Source: DATKKM01 sp036741795 (GTDB lineage Bacteria; Chloroflexota; Dehalococcoidia; SM23-28-2; RBG-16-64-32). From it: a DNA stretch of 25,335 bases. Shown piece after piece: positions 14,681-22,506 of this stretch (positions are counted from its first letter, which is position 1; each line of letters opens with the position of its first letter). Below the pieces are notes generated by a model. It was given only the letters and a program-made list of their open reading frames with translations. It was not told the DNA's origin and did no database searches. A program made the translations under genes and the position numbers. The stretch spans positions 1 to 25,335 of the forward strand of contig DAINRO010000034.1 of the NCBI GenBank assembly GCA_036741795.1, written 5' to 3'.

Positions 14681-15709
14681 ATGACCTGGAGGTACGCCCT
14701 ATTGCCCCTGATCCTGCTTGCCACTGTACCGATCATGGCTTGCAGCGACGATGACGATGGTGGAGGCAATGGTGGAGGAGACGACGCCGCGAAGGCCCTG
14801 AACGTGGTGTCGACCGTGGCGCCGATCACGAGCCTGGCCGAGAATATCGGCGGGACGAAGATCGACCTCGAAGGCGTGGTGCCCGAGGGGACGAACTCGC
14901 ACACTTACGAACCGCCGCCGTCCATCGTGGCGACACTGGAGGAGGCGGACCTCATCATCATCAATGGACTGCAACTGGAGGAGCCGACGCTGGAGCTAGC
15001 GGAGGCGAACAAGAAAGATGACGCCGTGATCCTTCTCGTCGGGGACGAGACGATCAGTGAGGACGAATACAGGTACGACTTCAGCTTCCCCGAGGAAGAC
15101 GGCAAGCCCAACCCTCACCTCTGGCCCAACCCGAAGCTGACGAAGGAGTACGCGACTCTTATCCACGCGCAGTTGGTGGAGCTGGACCCGGACAACGCGG
15201 ACTACTACGACGAGAACTACGAGGCCCTGGCGGCGCGCCTGGATGACCTCGTGGCGGCGATGGAAACGGCGACGGCGACGGTGCCGGAGGAGAATCGGAA
15301 ACTGCTGACGTACCACGACTCGTGGGCTTACTGGGCGCCGGACTACGGCTTCACGGTGGTTGGCGCGATCCAGCCGTCTGACTTCGCCGAGCCGAGCGCG
15401 CAGGAGGTGGCTGACCTGATCGACCAGGTGAACGAGGAGAACATCCCGGCGATCTTTGGAAGCGAGGTGTTCCCGAGCGATGTCTTAGAAACGATCGCCG
15501 CGGAGACAGGGGCGGAGTACGTGGACGACCTGCGGGACGATGACCTGCCTGGGGAGCCGGGAGACGACCTGCATTCCTACATCGGGCTGATGGTGAACAA
15601 CATGAAGATCATGTTGCCGGCGCTGGGCGGCGACGCCTCGGCGATGGATGATGTCGACTCGACGCTCGTTTTCACCGATGGCGAAAGCCCGGCGGAGTAT
15701 CCACAGTAG
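14681..15709 (+). CDS. znuA: Zinc ABC transporter substrate-binding lipoprotein
   Basis: A 342-residue cluster A-I metal-binding lipoprotein that captures zinc outside the membrane and hands it to the permease. It has a signal peptide with a lipobox-like IMAC (lipid Cys21), followed by an Asp/Gly-rich flexible linker (SDDDDGGGNGGGDD). Metal ligands expected from the family are His74 (NSHTYEP), His146 (NPHLWPNP), His212 (TYHDSWAYW) and an Asp in YVDDLRDDD (about 282-283). His in the third place, rather than Glu, favours zinc over manganese. The His-rich loop of classical ZnuA is replaced by a short acidic stretch (SFPEEDGKPNP). ATG 14681 has AAGGGA five bases upstream. It is the second gene of the zur-like operon. 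Confidence 0.87.
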   Translation: MTWRYALLPLILLATVPIMACSDDDDGGGNGGGDDAAKALNVVSTVAPITSLAENIGGTKIDLEGVVPEGTNSHTYEPPPSIVATLEEADLIIINGLQLEEPTLELAEANKKDDAVILLVGDETISEDEYRYDFSFPEEDGKPNPHLWPNPKLTKEYATLIHAQLVELDPDNADYYDENYEALAARLDDLVAAMETATATVPEENRKLLTYHDSWAYWAPDYGFTVVGAIQPSDFAEPSAQEVADLIDQVNEENIPAIFGSEVFPSDVLETIAAETGAEYVDDLRDDDLPGEPGDDLHSYIGLMVNNMKIMLPALGGDASAMDDVDSTLVFTDGESPAEYPQ

Positions 15710-15714
15710 ATTAA

Positions 15715-16542
15715 ATGCTTCACCCTGCTCCGCACGAGACCGGACAGACCGCAACAGCAGTCGAGTTCAAGGATGTCACGTGCGGGTACACAGGCACTGT
15801 CGCCCTTCGTGACGTAAGTCTACTCGTCACGAGGGGCGACTTTGTCGGCCTGGTGGGGCCAAGCGGCGCGGGGAAGACGACACTCCTGCGGGCGATCCTC
15901 GGTGGCGTCGACGTGTACCGTGGCGAGGTGCTGGTGGAGGGCGCTTCGCCCTCGAGCGGGCGGGCGCGGGCAGGCTATGTGCCGCAGCTCGAGGCGATCG
16001 ACTGGAACTTCCCGATCACGGTCGAGCAGGTGGTGATGCTGGGGCGCGCGACCGACGGCTGGTTCCCGTGGTCGACGAAACGGGCGCGGGACGAGGCTTA
16101 CGCCGTGATGGAACGGCTGGGTATTACGGAGCTGGCTCCACGGCAGATCCGTGCACTATCCGGCGGGCAGCAGCAGCGGGCGTTCCTGGCGCGGGCGCTG
16201 TTCAGCAGCCCGAAGTTGCTCCTTCTGGATGAGCCAACTGCGGGCGTGGACATTAAGACTCGCGACGATATCCTGCACCTGCTTGATGAGCTGAACCACG
16301 AGGGCGTCACGATCATCATGACGACGCACGAGGTCAATGCCGTCGCGGCGCATTTGCCCTGGGTGGTTTGCGTGAACGGGACGGTGATCGCCGAAGGGCC
16401 GCCGTCGCAGGTGTACACGCCGGAGATCCTGGAGCGGACGTACAACTCACCGATGACGGTGATAGAGCACGAGGGGATGACGCTGGTGGCAGAAAGGCCG
16501 CACTTCATCGGACGGCATCATGGGAACGGTAGTAGTGAGTAG
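15715..16542 (+). CDS. znuC: Zinc ABC transporter ATP-binding protein
   Basis: A 275-residue cytoplasmic ATPase that powers the importer. Walker A is GPSGAGKT (about residues 48-55), the Q-loop lies in YVPQLEAIDWNFPITV, the ABC signature is LSGGQQQR, Walker B is LLLLDEP, and the H-switch is TTHE. The WNFPITV stretch after the Q-loop is typical of the Mn/Zn importer ATPases. It begins five bases after the lipoprotein stop without a clear ribosome site, so it is probably translationally coupled. Its last codons (GSSE, stop) lie in an AGTGAGT heptamer repeat, meaning that the C-terminus has been set by repeat sequence. Confidence 0.88.
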   Translation: MLHPAPHETGQTATAVEFKDVTCGYTGTVALRDVSLLVTRGDFVGLVGPSGAGKTTLLRAILGGVDVYRGEVLVEGASPSSGRARAGYVPQLEAIDWNFPITVEQVVMLGRATDGWFPWSTKRARDEAYAVMERLGITELAPRQIRALSGGQQQRAFLARALFSSPKLLLLDEPTAGVDIKTRDDILHLLDELNHEGVTIIMTTHEVNAVAAHLPWVVCVNGTVIAEGPPSQVYTPEILERTYNSPMTVIEHEGMTLVAERPHFIGRHHGNGSSE

Positions 16543-16554
16543 TGAGTAGCGAGT
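16534..16554 (+). repeat. Heptamer repeat (AGTGAGT, AGTGAGT, AGCGAGT) across the znuC stop codon
   Basis: Three 7-nt units overlap the end of the ATPase gene and the 25-bp gap before the permease. Two related units (GTGAATG, GCGAGTA) lie at 17446-17459, just past the permease stop. Confidence 0.65.
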
Positions 16555-16567
16555 TAGTGGAGCTCTA

Positions 16568-17446
16568 ATGTTTGAGCCGCTTCAGTACGAGTTCTTCGTT
16601 CGAGGGTTGATAGCCGCGACGGTGGTGGGGGCGCTGTGCGGGTTGATTGGCGTGTACGTCGTGCTGCGGCGGATGAGCTACATCGGGCATGGGCTTTCTC
16701 ACGCTATCTTTGGCGGCGCCGTCGTTAGCTTCGTGATGGGGTTCAACTTCTATATTGGGGCCAGCCTGTGGGGATTTGGCTCGGCGCTGCTTATCAACTG
16801 GACGACGCGGCAGCGCAAGTTCATCGCGGCAGACGCGGCGATCGGGATCATCACGACGGCGAGCTTTGCGCTGGGGATCGCGCTCATCAGCCGCTACCGG
16901 ACGTTTACGCGGAGCTTCGACGCCGCGCTGTTCGGGAATATCCTGGGGGTGGACCAGAACGACCTGTACGCGATCATCGGCGTGACTATCCTGACGTTCG
17001 CTGTGGTGATCGTGATGTACCGGCGGTTCCTGTTCACGACGTTCGACCCTGAGGTTGCCCCATACTTCGGCGTCAGTACGGCGTGGATCGACACGCTGTT
17101 CTCGCTGATCCTGGCAGGGGCTATCGTCGTGTCCTTGCAGGTCCTTGGGGCGACATTGATCGCTTCCGCACTGGTGATCCCGCCCATCACGGCGCGGCTC
17201 CTAACCGACAATTTCGGCCGGATGATGATCTTGTCGGTGGTCATCGGCGCGGCGTGTGGGTTCGTGGGAATTTATGCAAGCTATTACGTGGACATTGCGT
17301 CGGGGGCATCGATCGTGCTGGTGTCAGCCGGGGCGTTCGTGCTGGCGATGGCCTACTCGGGGATCCGGAACCGGTTGGCTACGGCGCGTGGGCTGACTCC
17401 CGCCGGTGCACCGGTGGGTACACAGGAACACGCCGCCATCGAATAG
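16568..17446 (+). CDS. znuB: Zinc ABC transporter permease (ABC-3 family)
   Basis: A 292-residue inner-membrane channel subunit of the ABC-3 family. The signature near the start is GLIGVYVVLRRMSYIGHGLSHAIFGG (written here in parts: VVLRRMSYIGHGLSHA at about residues 31-46), where the family has R.....G..LSHA. About eight hydrophobic segments follow, including ASLWGFGSALLINW, AIGIITTASFALGIALIS, VVSLQVLGATLIASALVIPP and ASIVLVSAGAFVLAMAYSG. The VLGATLIASALVIPPITARLL stretch is the coupling-loop region that contacts the ATPase. It is the last gene of the operon, 25 bp after the ATPase gene. It converges with the minus-strand fusion gene, with only 34 bp between the two stops and no obvious terminator stem there. 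Confidence 0.88.
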   Translation: MFEPLQYEFFVRGLIAATVVGALCGLIGVYVVLRRMSYIGHGLSHAIFGGAVVSFVMGFNFYIGASLWGFGSALLINWTTRQRKFIAADAAIGIITTASFALGIALISRYRTFTRSFDAALFGNILGVDQNDLYAIIGVTILTFAVVIVMYRRFLFTTFDPEVAPYFGVSTAWIDTLFSLILAGAIVVSLQVLGATLIASALVIPPITARLLTDNFGRMMILSVVIGAACGFVGIYASYYVDIASGASIVLVSAGAFVLAMAYSGIRNRLATARGLTPAGAPVGTQEHAAIE

Positions 17447-17480
17447 TGAATGGCGAGTAGACAAGGGCTGGCGGGGTTGA

Positions 17481-18920
17481 TTACGGAGTTGCCGTGGGCG
17501 CTGCGGTTGGGGGCGGGGTTGGCACCGGAGTCGGCACGGGGGTCGGTTCCGGAGTTGGCACGGGGGTAGGTTCGGGGGTGGGTTCCGGAGTTGGTTCGGG
17601 CGTGGGCTCTTCGGTTGGTTCCGGAGTTGGTGAAGGCGTGTCGGTTGGTTCCTCTTCAATGATGAAAGGGCCGGCGTGGACGGTATTGGTCCAGGTGCCG
17701 TCAGCCAACTGAGTGCGAAGGTGGAAAAACCACTCGCCGGGTTCGAGGGGCTGGCTCTGGGTGTCGGTGGCATCCGGTGCGAGATCGGCGGTCTCGTCGG
17801 GCAGGTCAGACCTGCCGTTCGTGAAGTCGACGGAGTAGCCCTGCACGTCGTCGACGCGCGACCAGACCATGCGGATGACCGGGTCGGTAGACGGTTGGTT
17901 TTCGCGGTGGCTGACGCTGCGGACGTCGTCAGGATCGGCGCCCGCTACGGGGTCGTCACCACCCGACAAGAGGAGGTAGAGCAATATGGCACCGACCACC
18001 AGAGCAAGGAAAGCGACAACTCCCCACATCCAGGGTTTCCAGAAACCGCCCTCGTCCTCGACCGGCTCCAGGGGGGCGGGCTCGATGACAGGCTCAGGCG
18101 CCACGACCGGTGTGACGGCGATGAGGCTCTGCCACACCATCTGCTCCGCGCCCTCCGGCGGAGGGACGTTCGCGAACGCGGCGAGAACTTCAGGTGGCGG
18201 AGGGTATTCCCCGAGCAGATCGCGGCAGCGGTCGTCGGTACGGAGGTGATCCTGAACGATCTTTCGGACTTCGGGCGAGTCACCGGTGGCCTCGGACTGA
18301 GCGAGACGTTCGTTTAGCTCGGGGCAATTGTCGCGCCCGCGGAGGACGACGAACGTCGTCCCCACCGACTCGTTGAGGTAAGCATGGAGCTGGTCGAGCG
18401 TCTGGGCCGCACGTTCCGGGGCCGCGTTGGTAGCGAGGCCAATCTGGGCCGGAGACATTCCACGCCGGACGCCGAGATGGAGCGTGGCGTACTCCGAGGT
18501 AACCAACTCGCTGGCAGCCGACCAGACCGTCTGCCGGTAGTCCCAGTCGATCGCCGGGTCTGACGGTGGTGTCTCGATAAAGGATGGTAGAGGAGTGGCG
18601 GCGTCCTGGTGCCGCACTTCGGTGGCGGTTTCGACGCGGCGGGCCTCGGCGACGGCGCGTTCACGGGCGATGCCGAATACGCGGGCGGGTACGTCGTCCG
18701 GAATATCGCCGGACTCGAGCGTTCGCCTCAGTTGCGCGAAGGTGGCCTCCGTTACGCCGGTCGCGCTCTCAACGTTGAGGAGGGCACGCACCGAGAGGTC
18801 GTAGACATCCGCGAAGTAACGTTCGTACAGGGCGGCGAATGCCTGGCGATCGCTGTTACGGACACCGACTGCGAGTTCACGATCGGTCTGGTTGCCATAT
18901 CCGCCGGGGGAGTCTGTCAT
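17481..18920 (-). CDS. Sigma-like / anti-sigma-like / transmembrane fusion protein with Pro-Thr tail
   Basis: A 479-residue single-pass membrane protein with an unusual order of parts. Residues 25-70 look like ECF sigma region 2 (AFAALYERYFADVYDLSVRAL, then a TEATF stretch). Residues 138-182 resemble a degraded region 4 (YATLHLGVRRGMSPAQIGLAT). Residues 199-232 (Cys199, His225, Cys232; VQDHLRTDDRC) resemble a broken zinc-finger anti-sigma motif. The membrane helix is about 299-318 (WGVVAFLALVVGAILLYLLL). Outside lies an Fn3-like segment (VQGYSVDFTN...GEWFFHLRTQ...GPFIIEE, about 345-422), then a PTPEPT-rich tail (about 430-479). ATG 18920 is preferred to a TTG at 18938. It probably senses something outside the cell and signals to transcription, but whether the sigma-like part binds polymerase is unknown. 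Confidence 0.65.
   Translation of the reverse strand: MTDSPGGYGNQTDRELAVGVRNSDRQAFAALYERYFADVYDLSVRALLNVESATGVTEATFAQLRRTLESGDIPDDVPARVFGIARERAVAEARRVETATEVRHQDAATPLPSFIETPPSDPAIDWDYRQTVWSAASELVTSEYATLHLGVRRGMSPAQIGLATNAAPERAAQTLDQLHAYLNESVGTTFVVLRGRDNCPELNERLAQSEATGDSPEVRKIVQDHLRTDDRCRDLLGEYPPPPEVLAAFANVPPPEGAEQMVWQSLIAVTPVVAPEPVIEPAPLEPVEDEGGFWKPWMWGVVAFLALVVGAILLYLLLSGGDDPVAGADPDDVRSVSHRENQPSTDPVIRMVWSRVDDVQGYSVDFTNGRSDLPDETADLAPDATDTQSQPLEPGEWFFHLRTQLADGTWTNTVHAGPFIIEEEPTDTPSPTPEPTEEPTPEPTPEPTPEPTPVPTPEPTPVPTPVPTPPPTAAPTATP
17490..17650 (-). repeat. Short in-gene repeats encoding the PTPEPT tail
   Basis: The plus strand reads repeated GGTTCCGGAGTTGG / GGCACGGGGGTNGG units of 12-18 bp. 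On the coding strand these give PTPEPTPVPT repeats, a length-variable spacer such as those that cross a cell envelope. Confidence 0.7.
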
Positions 18921-18991
18921 AGTGAGCGACCCGCCCAAATATTCGTGGTGCGAGCGGCCGGAGTCAAGTTATTAGTGTGGCAGATGCCGGG

Positions 18992-19033
18992 GCGAGGTGT
19001 TAGGTGCGAGGTGTTAGGTGCGAGGTGTTAGGT
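18992..19033. repeat. 14-bp tandem repeat, three perfect copies
   Basis: GCGAGGTGTTAGGT occurs three times in a row (18992, 19006, 19020), followed by a partial GTTAGG. The unit is two heptamers (GCGAGGT, GTTAGGT), in keeping with the other heptamer loci. It lies between the Rieske gene and the fusion gene, both on the minus strand. On that strand it is downstream of the Rieske stop and upstream of the fusion start. Confidence 0.85.
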
Positions 19034-19051
19034 GTTAGGCGCAGGGGACCG

Positions 19052-19366
19052 CTACCCTACGGCTACGCTGATATCGTCGCCGTTGACCTGGACGGGGTAG
19101 GTGGCTATCGGCTCTGTTGGCGGCGCGGCGACGACTTCGCCTGTGCGGACGTTGAACTGGCCGGCGTGGAATGGGCACTCGACGATTCCACCGTCGAGGA
19201 GAAGGCCCTCGCCGAGGGGGCCGCCACGGTGGGTGCAGGAGTTGTTGAAGCAGAAGAACTCGCCATCAATGTTGGCGATGGCGACTTCTTCGCCGTTTAC
19301 CTCGACGACTGTCATCTCACCGGCGGGAATATCGCTTGCGCTTGCAACTTTCTGGAAGTCGGCCAT
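19052..19366 (-). CDS. Rieske-type [2Fe-2S] ferredoxin (NirD/BphF-like)
   Basis: A 104-residue soluble electron-transfer protein. The cluster-binding motifs are CTHRGG (Cys44, His46) and CPFHAGQF (Cys64, His67), the Cys-x-His ... Cys-x-x-His pattern of Rieske centres; GEFFCFNNSC precedes and FNVRTGEVV..PP.EPI..YPV follows, as in small ferredoxin subunits of dioxygenases and nitrite reductases. No signal peptide is present, so it is cytoplasmic. ATG 19366 has GAGGAG seven bases upstream. No oxygenase or reductase partner is adjacent, so its redox partner is unknown. Confidence 0.88.
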   Translation of the reverse strand: MADFQKVASASDIPAGEMTVVEVNGEEVAIANIDGEFFCFNNSCTHRGGPLGEGLLLDGGIVECPFHAGQFNVRTGEVVAAPPTEPIATYPVQVNGDDISVAVG

Positions 19367-19429
19367 CGTCTAACTCCTCGGAATCAACATTCTTTCGCCC
19401 AATCATAGCGGAACGAGGCCAGGCACCTG

Positions 19430-19459
19430 TTGAGGGGCGTGGCGTGGAACTGCTAAGAT
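19430..19459 (+). promoter_or_regulatory. Promoter candidate of the pyr operon
   Basis: TTGAGG (19430-19435) and TAAGAT (19454-19459) are 18 bp apart. Transcription would begin near 19466, placing the PyrR-binding loop and attenuator inside the leader. Confidence 0.5.
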
Positions 19460-19497
19460 GCGGGAGACGGAACGGTCCTTCGATGAGGGGCCGATGG

Positions 19498-19528
19498 CCT
19501 TTAAGGCGGTCCTGTGAGGCCGCAAAGG
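19498..19528 (+). promoter_or_regulatory. PyrR-binding loop in the pyr mRNA leader
   Basis: CCTTT (19498-19502) pairs with AAAGG (19524-19528), and GCGG (19506-19509) pairs with CCGC (19520-19523), leaving a purine bulge AAG and a loop TCCTGTGAGG. The bulge plus TCCnGnGAGG loop is the conserved RNA site bound by PyrR with UMP. Bound PyrR would favour the terminator at 19592. GAGGGG at 19485-19490 can pair with TCCCTC at 19591-19596 as a possible antiterminator. Confidence 0.8.
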
Positions 19529-19591
19529 AGAACGACGGTGGCGAAGCCCAGTATCGCCCCTAACTGCATACTCGACCGCGCGTCACGCTGT

Positions 19592-19619
19592 CCCTCTCCC
19601 CTTTGTGAGAGGGATTTTT
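19592..19619 (+). terminator. Attenuator terminator of the pyr operon
   Basis: CCCTCTC (19592-19598) pairs with GAGAGGG (19607-19613), followed by ATTTTT. The 3' arm GAGGG is also the only ribosome-binding-like sequence before the pyrR start, so the same hairpin could block both transcription and translation. Confidence 0.8.
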
Positions 19620-19620
19620 G

Positions 19621-20160
19621 TTGAGCGGGCGGGTCGTCCTCACCGAAGACGAGATCAGGCGCGCCGTGCGGCGAATCGCACACGAGATTGCGGAGCGGAA
19701 CCATGGATTGGACCAGGTCGTGCTTGTCGGGTTGCGGACGCGGGGAGTTCCCCTGGCGGAGCGGATGGCCGCGGCAATCGCTGAGTTCGAACGCGTACGC
19801 GTGCCGGTAGGCACCCTGGACATCGGTCTTTACCGCGACGACATTAGATCGCTGGAGCTGGGGTCGAAGGTTATGCCGACGGATATTCCCGTGAGCCTCG
19901 ACGGACGCCACGTTGTGCTGGTGGACGATGTCCTCTACACCGGCAGGAGCATCAGGGCGGCGATGGACGCGCTGGCGGACTTCGGGAGACCAGACCAGAT
20001 CCAACTGGCGGTCCTTGTTGACAGGGGGCACCGGCAGCTTCCGATCCGCGCCGACTACGTAGGTAAGAATATCCCAACATCGCTAGAAGAACAGGTGAGA
20101 GTGAACCTCGCCGAGACGGATGACGAAGACGAAGTCCGCATCGAGAAGCGGGAGGACTGA
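19621..20160 (+). CDS. pyrR: PyrR: bifunctional pyr operon regulator / uracil phosphoribosyltransferase
   Basis: A 179-residue phosphoribosyltransferase-fold RNA-binding regulator. The PRPP-binding motif is VVLVDDVLYTGRS (about residues 98-110), and the family signature DRGHRQLPIRADYVGKNIPTS follows in parts (DRGHRQLPIRADYVG, then KNIPTS). LYRDD and the basic patch near it are also typical. PyrR senses UMP/UTP against PRPP and binds the leader hairpin at 19498-19528 to close the operon. The start is a TTG: either 19621, with GAGGG seven bases upstream, or 19618, which lies inside the terminator T-tract. An abutting TTG start is unusual. The stop is one base before pyrB's ATG. Confidence 0.92.
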   Translation: MSGRVVLTEDEIRRAVRRIAHEIAERNHGLDQVVLVGLRTRGVPLAERMAAAIAEFERVRVPVGTLDIGLYRDDIRSLELGSKVMPTDIPVSLDGRHVVLVDDVLYTGRSIRAAMDALADFGRPDQIQLAVLVDRGHRQLPIRADYVGKNIPTSLEEQVRVNLAETDDEDEVRIEKRED

Positions 20161-20161
20161 T

Positions 20162-21178
20162 ATGGCACAGGTAGGCAGCAAGCTGGAGACCATCGCTCCG
20201 GGGATTCCCTCGACAGCGCCGTGGACACGGCGCCACCTGCTGGACGTCGATGATTTTACGCACGACGAGATCGAGCTGGTGATGCAGACGACCGACGCAA
20301 TGAAGGAAGTGCTGGGGCGGGACGTGCCTCGGGTACCGGCCTTGCGCGGACGGACGATCATCACACTCTTCTACGAGGCGAGCACGCGGACGCGAGCGTC
20401 GTTCGAACTCGCCGGGAAGGCGCTCGGCGCGGACGTGATCAACGTCGCGTCCAGTGGCTCCAGCGTGGAGAAGGGTGAATCGCTCGTCGATACCGTCCGG
20501 ACCCTGCAGGCCGTGGGCGCCGACATACTCGTGATGCGCCACGGCTCGTCTGGCGCGCCATATCTCGTGGCGAACAACGTCAGCGCCTCGGTGATCAACG
20601 CCGGAGACGGCTGGCACGCACACCCGACCCAGGCGTTGCTCGACCTGTATACGATGCGCCAGCACCTGGGGGACGTGCGGGGGCGGAAGGTCGTAATCGT
20701 CGGGGATATCGCGCACAGCCGGGTGGCTCGGAGCAACATCTGGCTGCTTTCGGCGGCCGGTGCGGACGTTACTGTGTGTGCACCGCCGACGCTTCTCCCG
20801 GCCGGAATAAAGTCTGGCGAAGGCGGCATCGACGAGCAGTTAGCGATGCCGCGAGTCCAGATCGAGAGCAGCCTTGATGTGGCGATCGAGGGCGCGGACG
20901 CCGTGATGGCGCTGCGGCTGCAGAAAGAACGGATGACGAGCGGGTTGCTACCCTCGCTGCGTGAGTACTCGACGCTGTACCAGGTGACAGAGCAAAGGCT
21001 GGCAACGGCCGCGACCGGTGCGTTGGTGATGCATCCGGGCCCGATGAACGAGGGTGTGGAGATATCGCCCGCCGTGGCAACCAGCCTGCAGGCCGTGATC
21101 GAGGAACAGGTGACGAACGGTGTAGCGGTGCGGATGGCACTGCTGTACCTGCTGAGCACGAGGAGGGCGCAGCTGTGA
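20162..21178 (+). CDS. pyrB: Aspartate carbamoyltransferase catalytic subunit
   Basis: A 338-residue cytoplasmic enzyme joining carbamoyl phosphate and aspartate to give carbamoyl aspartate, the committed step of pyrimidine synthesis. Carbamoyl-phosphate binding motifs are FYEASTRTRASFE (STRTR 74-78), SVEKGES (Lys104), MRHGSSGAP (His127) and HPTQALLD (154-161). The aspartate-side loop is present late in the protein (MALRLQKER), and the end has MHPGPMNEGVEI. ATG 20162 follows GGGAGGA, itself the end of pyrR. No pyrI regulatory subunit is visible, so UTP control probably comes only from PyrR. It overlaps pyrC by four bases (GTGA). Confidence 0.95.
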   Translation: MAQVGSKLETIAPGIPSTAPWTRRHLLDVDDFTHDEIELVMQTTDAMKEVLGRDVPRVPALRGRTIITLFYEASTRTRASFELAGKALGADVINVASSGSSVEKGESLVDTVRTLQAVGADILVMRHGSSGAPYLVANNVSASVINAGDGWHAHPTQALLDLYTMRQHLGDVRGRKVVIVGDIAHSRVARSNIWLLSAAGADVTVCAPPTLLPAGIKSGEGGIDEQLAMPRVQIESSLDVAIEGADAVMALRLQKERMTSGLLPSLREYSTLYQVTEQRLATAATGALVMHPGPMNEGVEISPAVATSLQAVIEEQVTNGVAVRMALLYLLSTRRAQL

Positions 21179-22506
21179 CGCGGCTGGTGATACGCGGCGG
21201 CCGGGTGATTGATCCGGCGAACGGGATCGACAAGGTCGTGGACGTCGTTATCGAGGACGGTCTCATCGTGGACGCCGGAAGCGCGGCGGGCGATGGGGAA
21301 GTGATCGACGCGACCGGCCTCATCGTGGCGCCTGGTTTCGTGGACATCCACACCCATCTCCGCGAGCCGGGGTTCGAGCACAAGGAGACAATCGAGACGG
21401 GAACTCAGGCAGCGGCTCGTGGCGGCTTCACCACGGTCTGTGCCATGCCGAACACGGAGCCACCGGTCGATTCTGCGGCCGGAGTGGAGTCCATCATCAG
21501 GCGAGCGGCGGAGACTGGGATGGTCCGGGTGCTTCCCATTGCCTGCGTGACACGGAGGCGCGAGGGGCAGGAGCTGGCGGACATGGCGGAGTTGGCACAG
21601 GCCGGGGCGGTGGCGTTCAGCGACGACGGCTCGCCCGTAGGTGACGCAGGGTTGATGCGGCGGGCGCTGGAATACTCGGCGCTTACCGGCCGGGTGGTGA
21701 TCGACCACTGCGAGGACGCGACGCTGGCGGCGGGGGGCGTGATGCATGAAGGATGGGTATCGACGCGGCTAGGGTTGCGCGGCGCTCCGGCAGCGGCAGA
21801 GGAGACGATGGTGGCGCGGAATATCGCGCTGGCCGAGCAGACGGGATCGCGGGTTCACCTCGCGCACATCAGCACCGTCGGATCGGTGGAACTGGTTCGC
21901 CGGGCGAAGGAGCGCGGCATTGCCGTGACAGCCGAAGTGACGCCGCACCATCTCGCGCTGACGCATGAGATGGTGATGACCGGGGCGGACGAGCGCCGGA
22001 CCGGAGGCGGAGTGGCGACTGCGACGCGACCGAAGCTGGCGTACGAGACGAACGCGAAGGTGAACCCGCCGCTGCGGACTCGCGAGGATACCGAGGCGTG
22101 CGTGGCGGGGGTGTTGGACGGAACGATCGATTGCATCGCGACGGACCATGCGCCGCACGCGAGCCAGGACAAGCTGTGCGAGTTCGACCACGCGGCGTTC
22201 GGGATCAGCGGTCTGGAGACAGCGCTGAGTCTGTGCCTCACGGTGCTGCCGATCGAGACGGTGATCGCGAGGCTGACAGTCGCGCCGGCGGCGGTGCTGG
22301 GGCTGGAGGATCACGTGACGGGATGCGGGTCGCTGAGCGTCGGCGGGGCCGGCGACGTCACGATCATCGATCCGGAGGCGGAGTGGGTAGTGGAGCCGAC
22401 GCTGTTCGCGAGCAAGGGGAAGAACACGCCGCTGACGGGACGAACGCTGCGGGGCCGGGTGGTGACCACGGTGGTTGGCGAGAAGGTAGTTTTCGATGGG
22501 CAATAA
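21175..22506 (+). CDS. pyrC: Dihydroorotase
   Basis: A 443-residue class I-type dihydroorotase that closes carbamoyl aspartate to dihydroorotate. Zinc ligands are His59 and His61 (DIHTHLREPG), Asp150/151 (FSDDGSPV), His178 and His231 (VHLAHIST), and the catalytic Asp324 (ATDHAPH). MPNTEPPVD and NAKVNPPLR mark substrate contacts. An extra Gly/Arg/Thr-rich insert (GADERRTGGGVATATRPK, about residues 270-288) sits before the NAKVNPPLR motif, where many homologues have only a few residues. GTG 21175 overlaps the pyrB stop by four bases, and carA starts 11 bases before this gene's stop, so the three are tightly coupled. Confidence 0.94.
   Translation: MTRLVIRGGRVIDPANGIDKVVDVVIEDGLIVDAGSAAGDGEVIDATGLIVAPGFVDIHTHLREPGFEHKETIETGTQAAARGGFTTVCAMPNTEPPVDSAAGVESIIRRAAETGMVRVLPIACVTRRREGQELADMAELAQAGAVAFSDDGSPVGDAGLMRRALEYSALTGRVVIDHCEDATLAAGGVMHEGWVSTRLGLRGAPAAAEETMVARNIALAEQTGSRVHLAHISTVGSVELVRRAKERGIAVTAEVTPHHLALTHEMVMTGADERRTGGGVATATRPKLAYETNAKVNPPLRTREDTEACVAGVLDGTIDCIATDHAPHASQDKLCEFDHAAFGISGLETALSLCLTVLPIETVIARLTVAPAAVLGLEDHVTGCGSLSVGGAGDVTIIDPEAEWVVEPTLFASKGKNTPLTGRTLRGRVVTTVVGEKVVFDGQ

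Noticed and set aside
17494..17712. Plus-strand VGSGVGTG repeat open frame
   Set aside because: It is the antisense reading of the Pro-Thr tail of the minus-strand fusion gene.
18992..19033. CRISPR-like array
   Set aside because: The 14-bp units abut directly with no spacers, and no cas genes are near.
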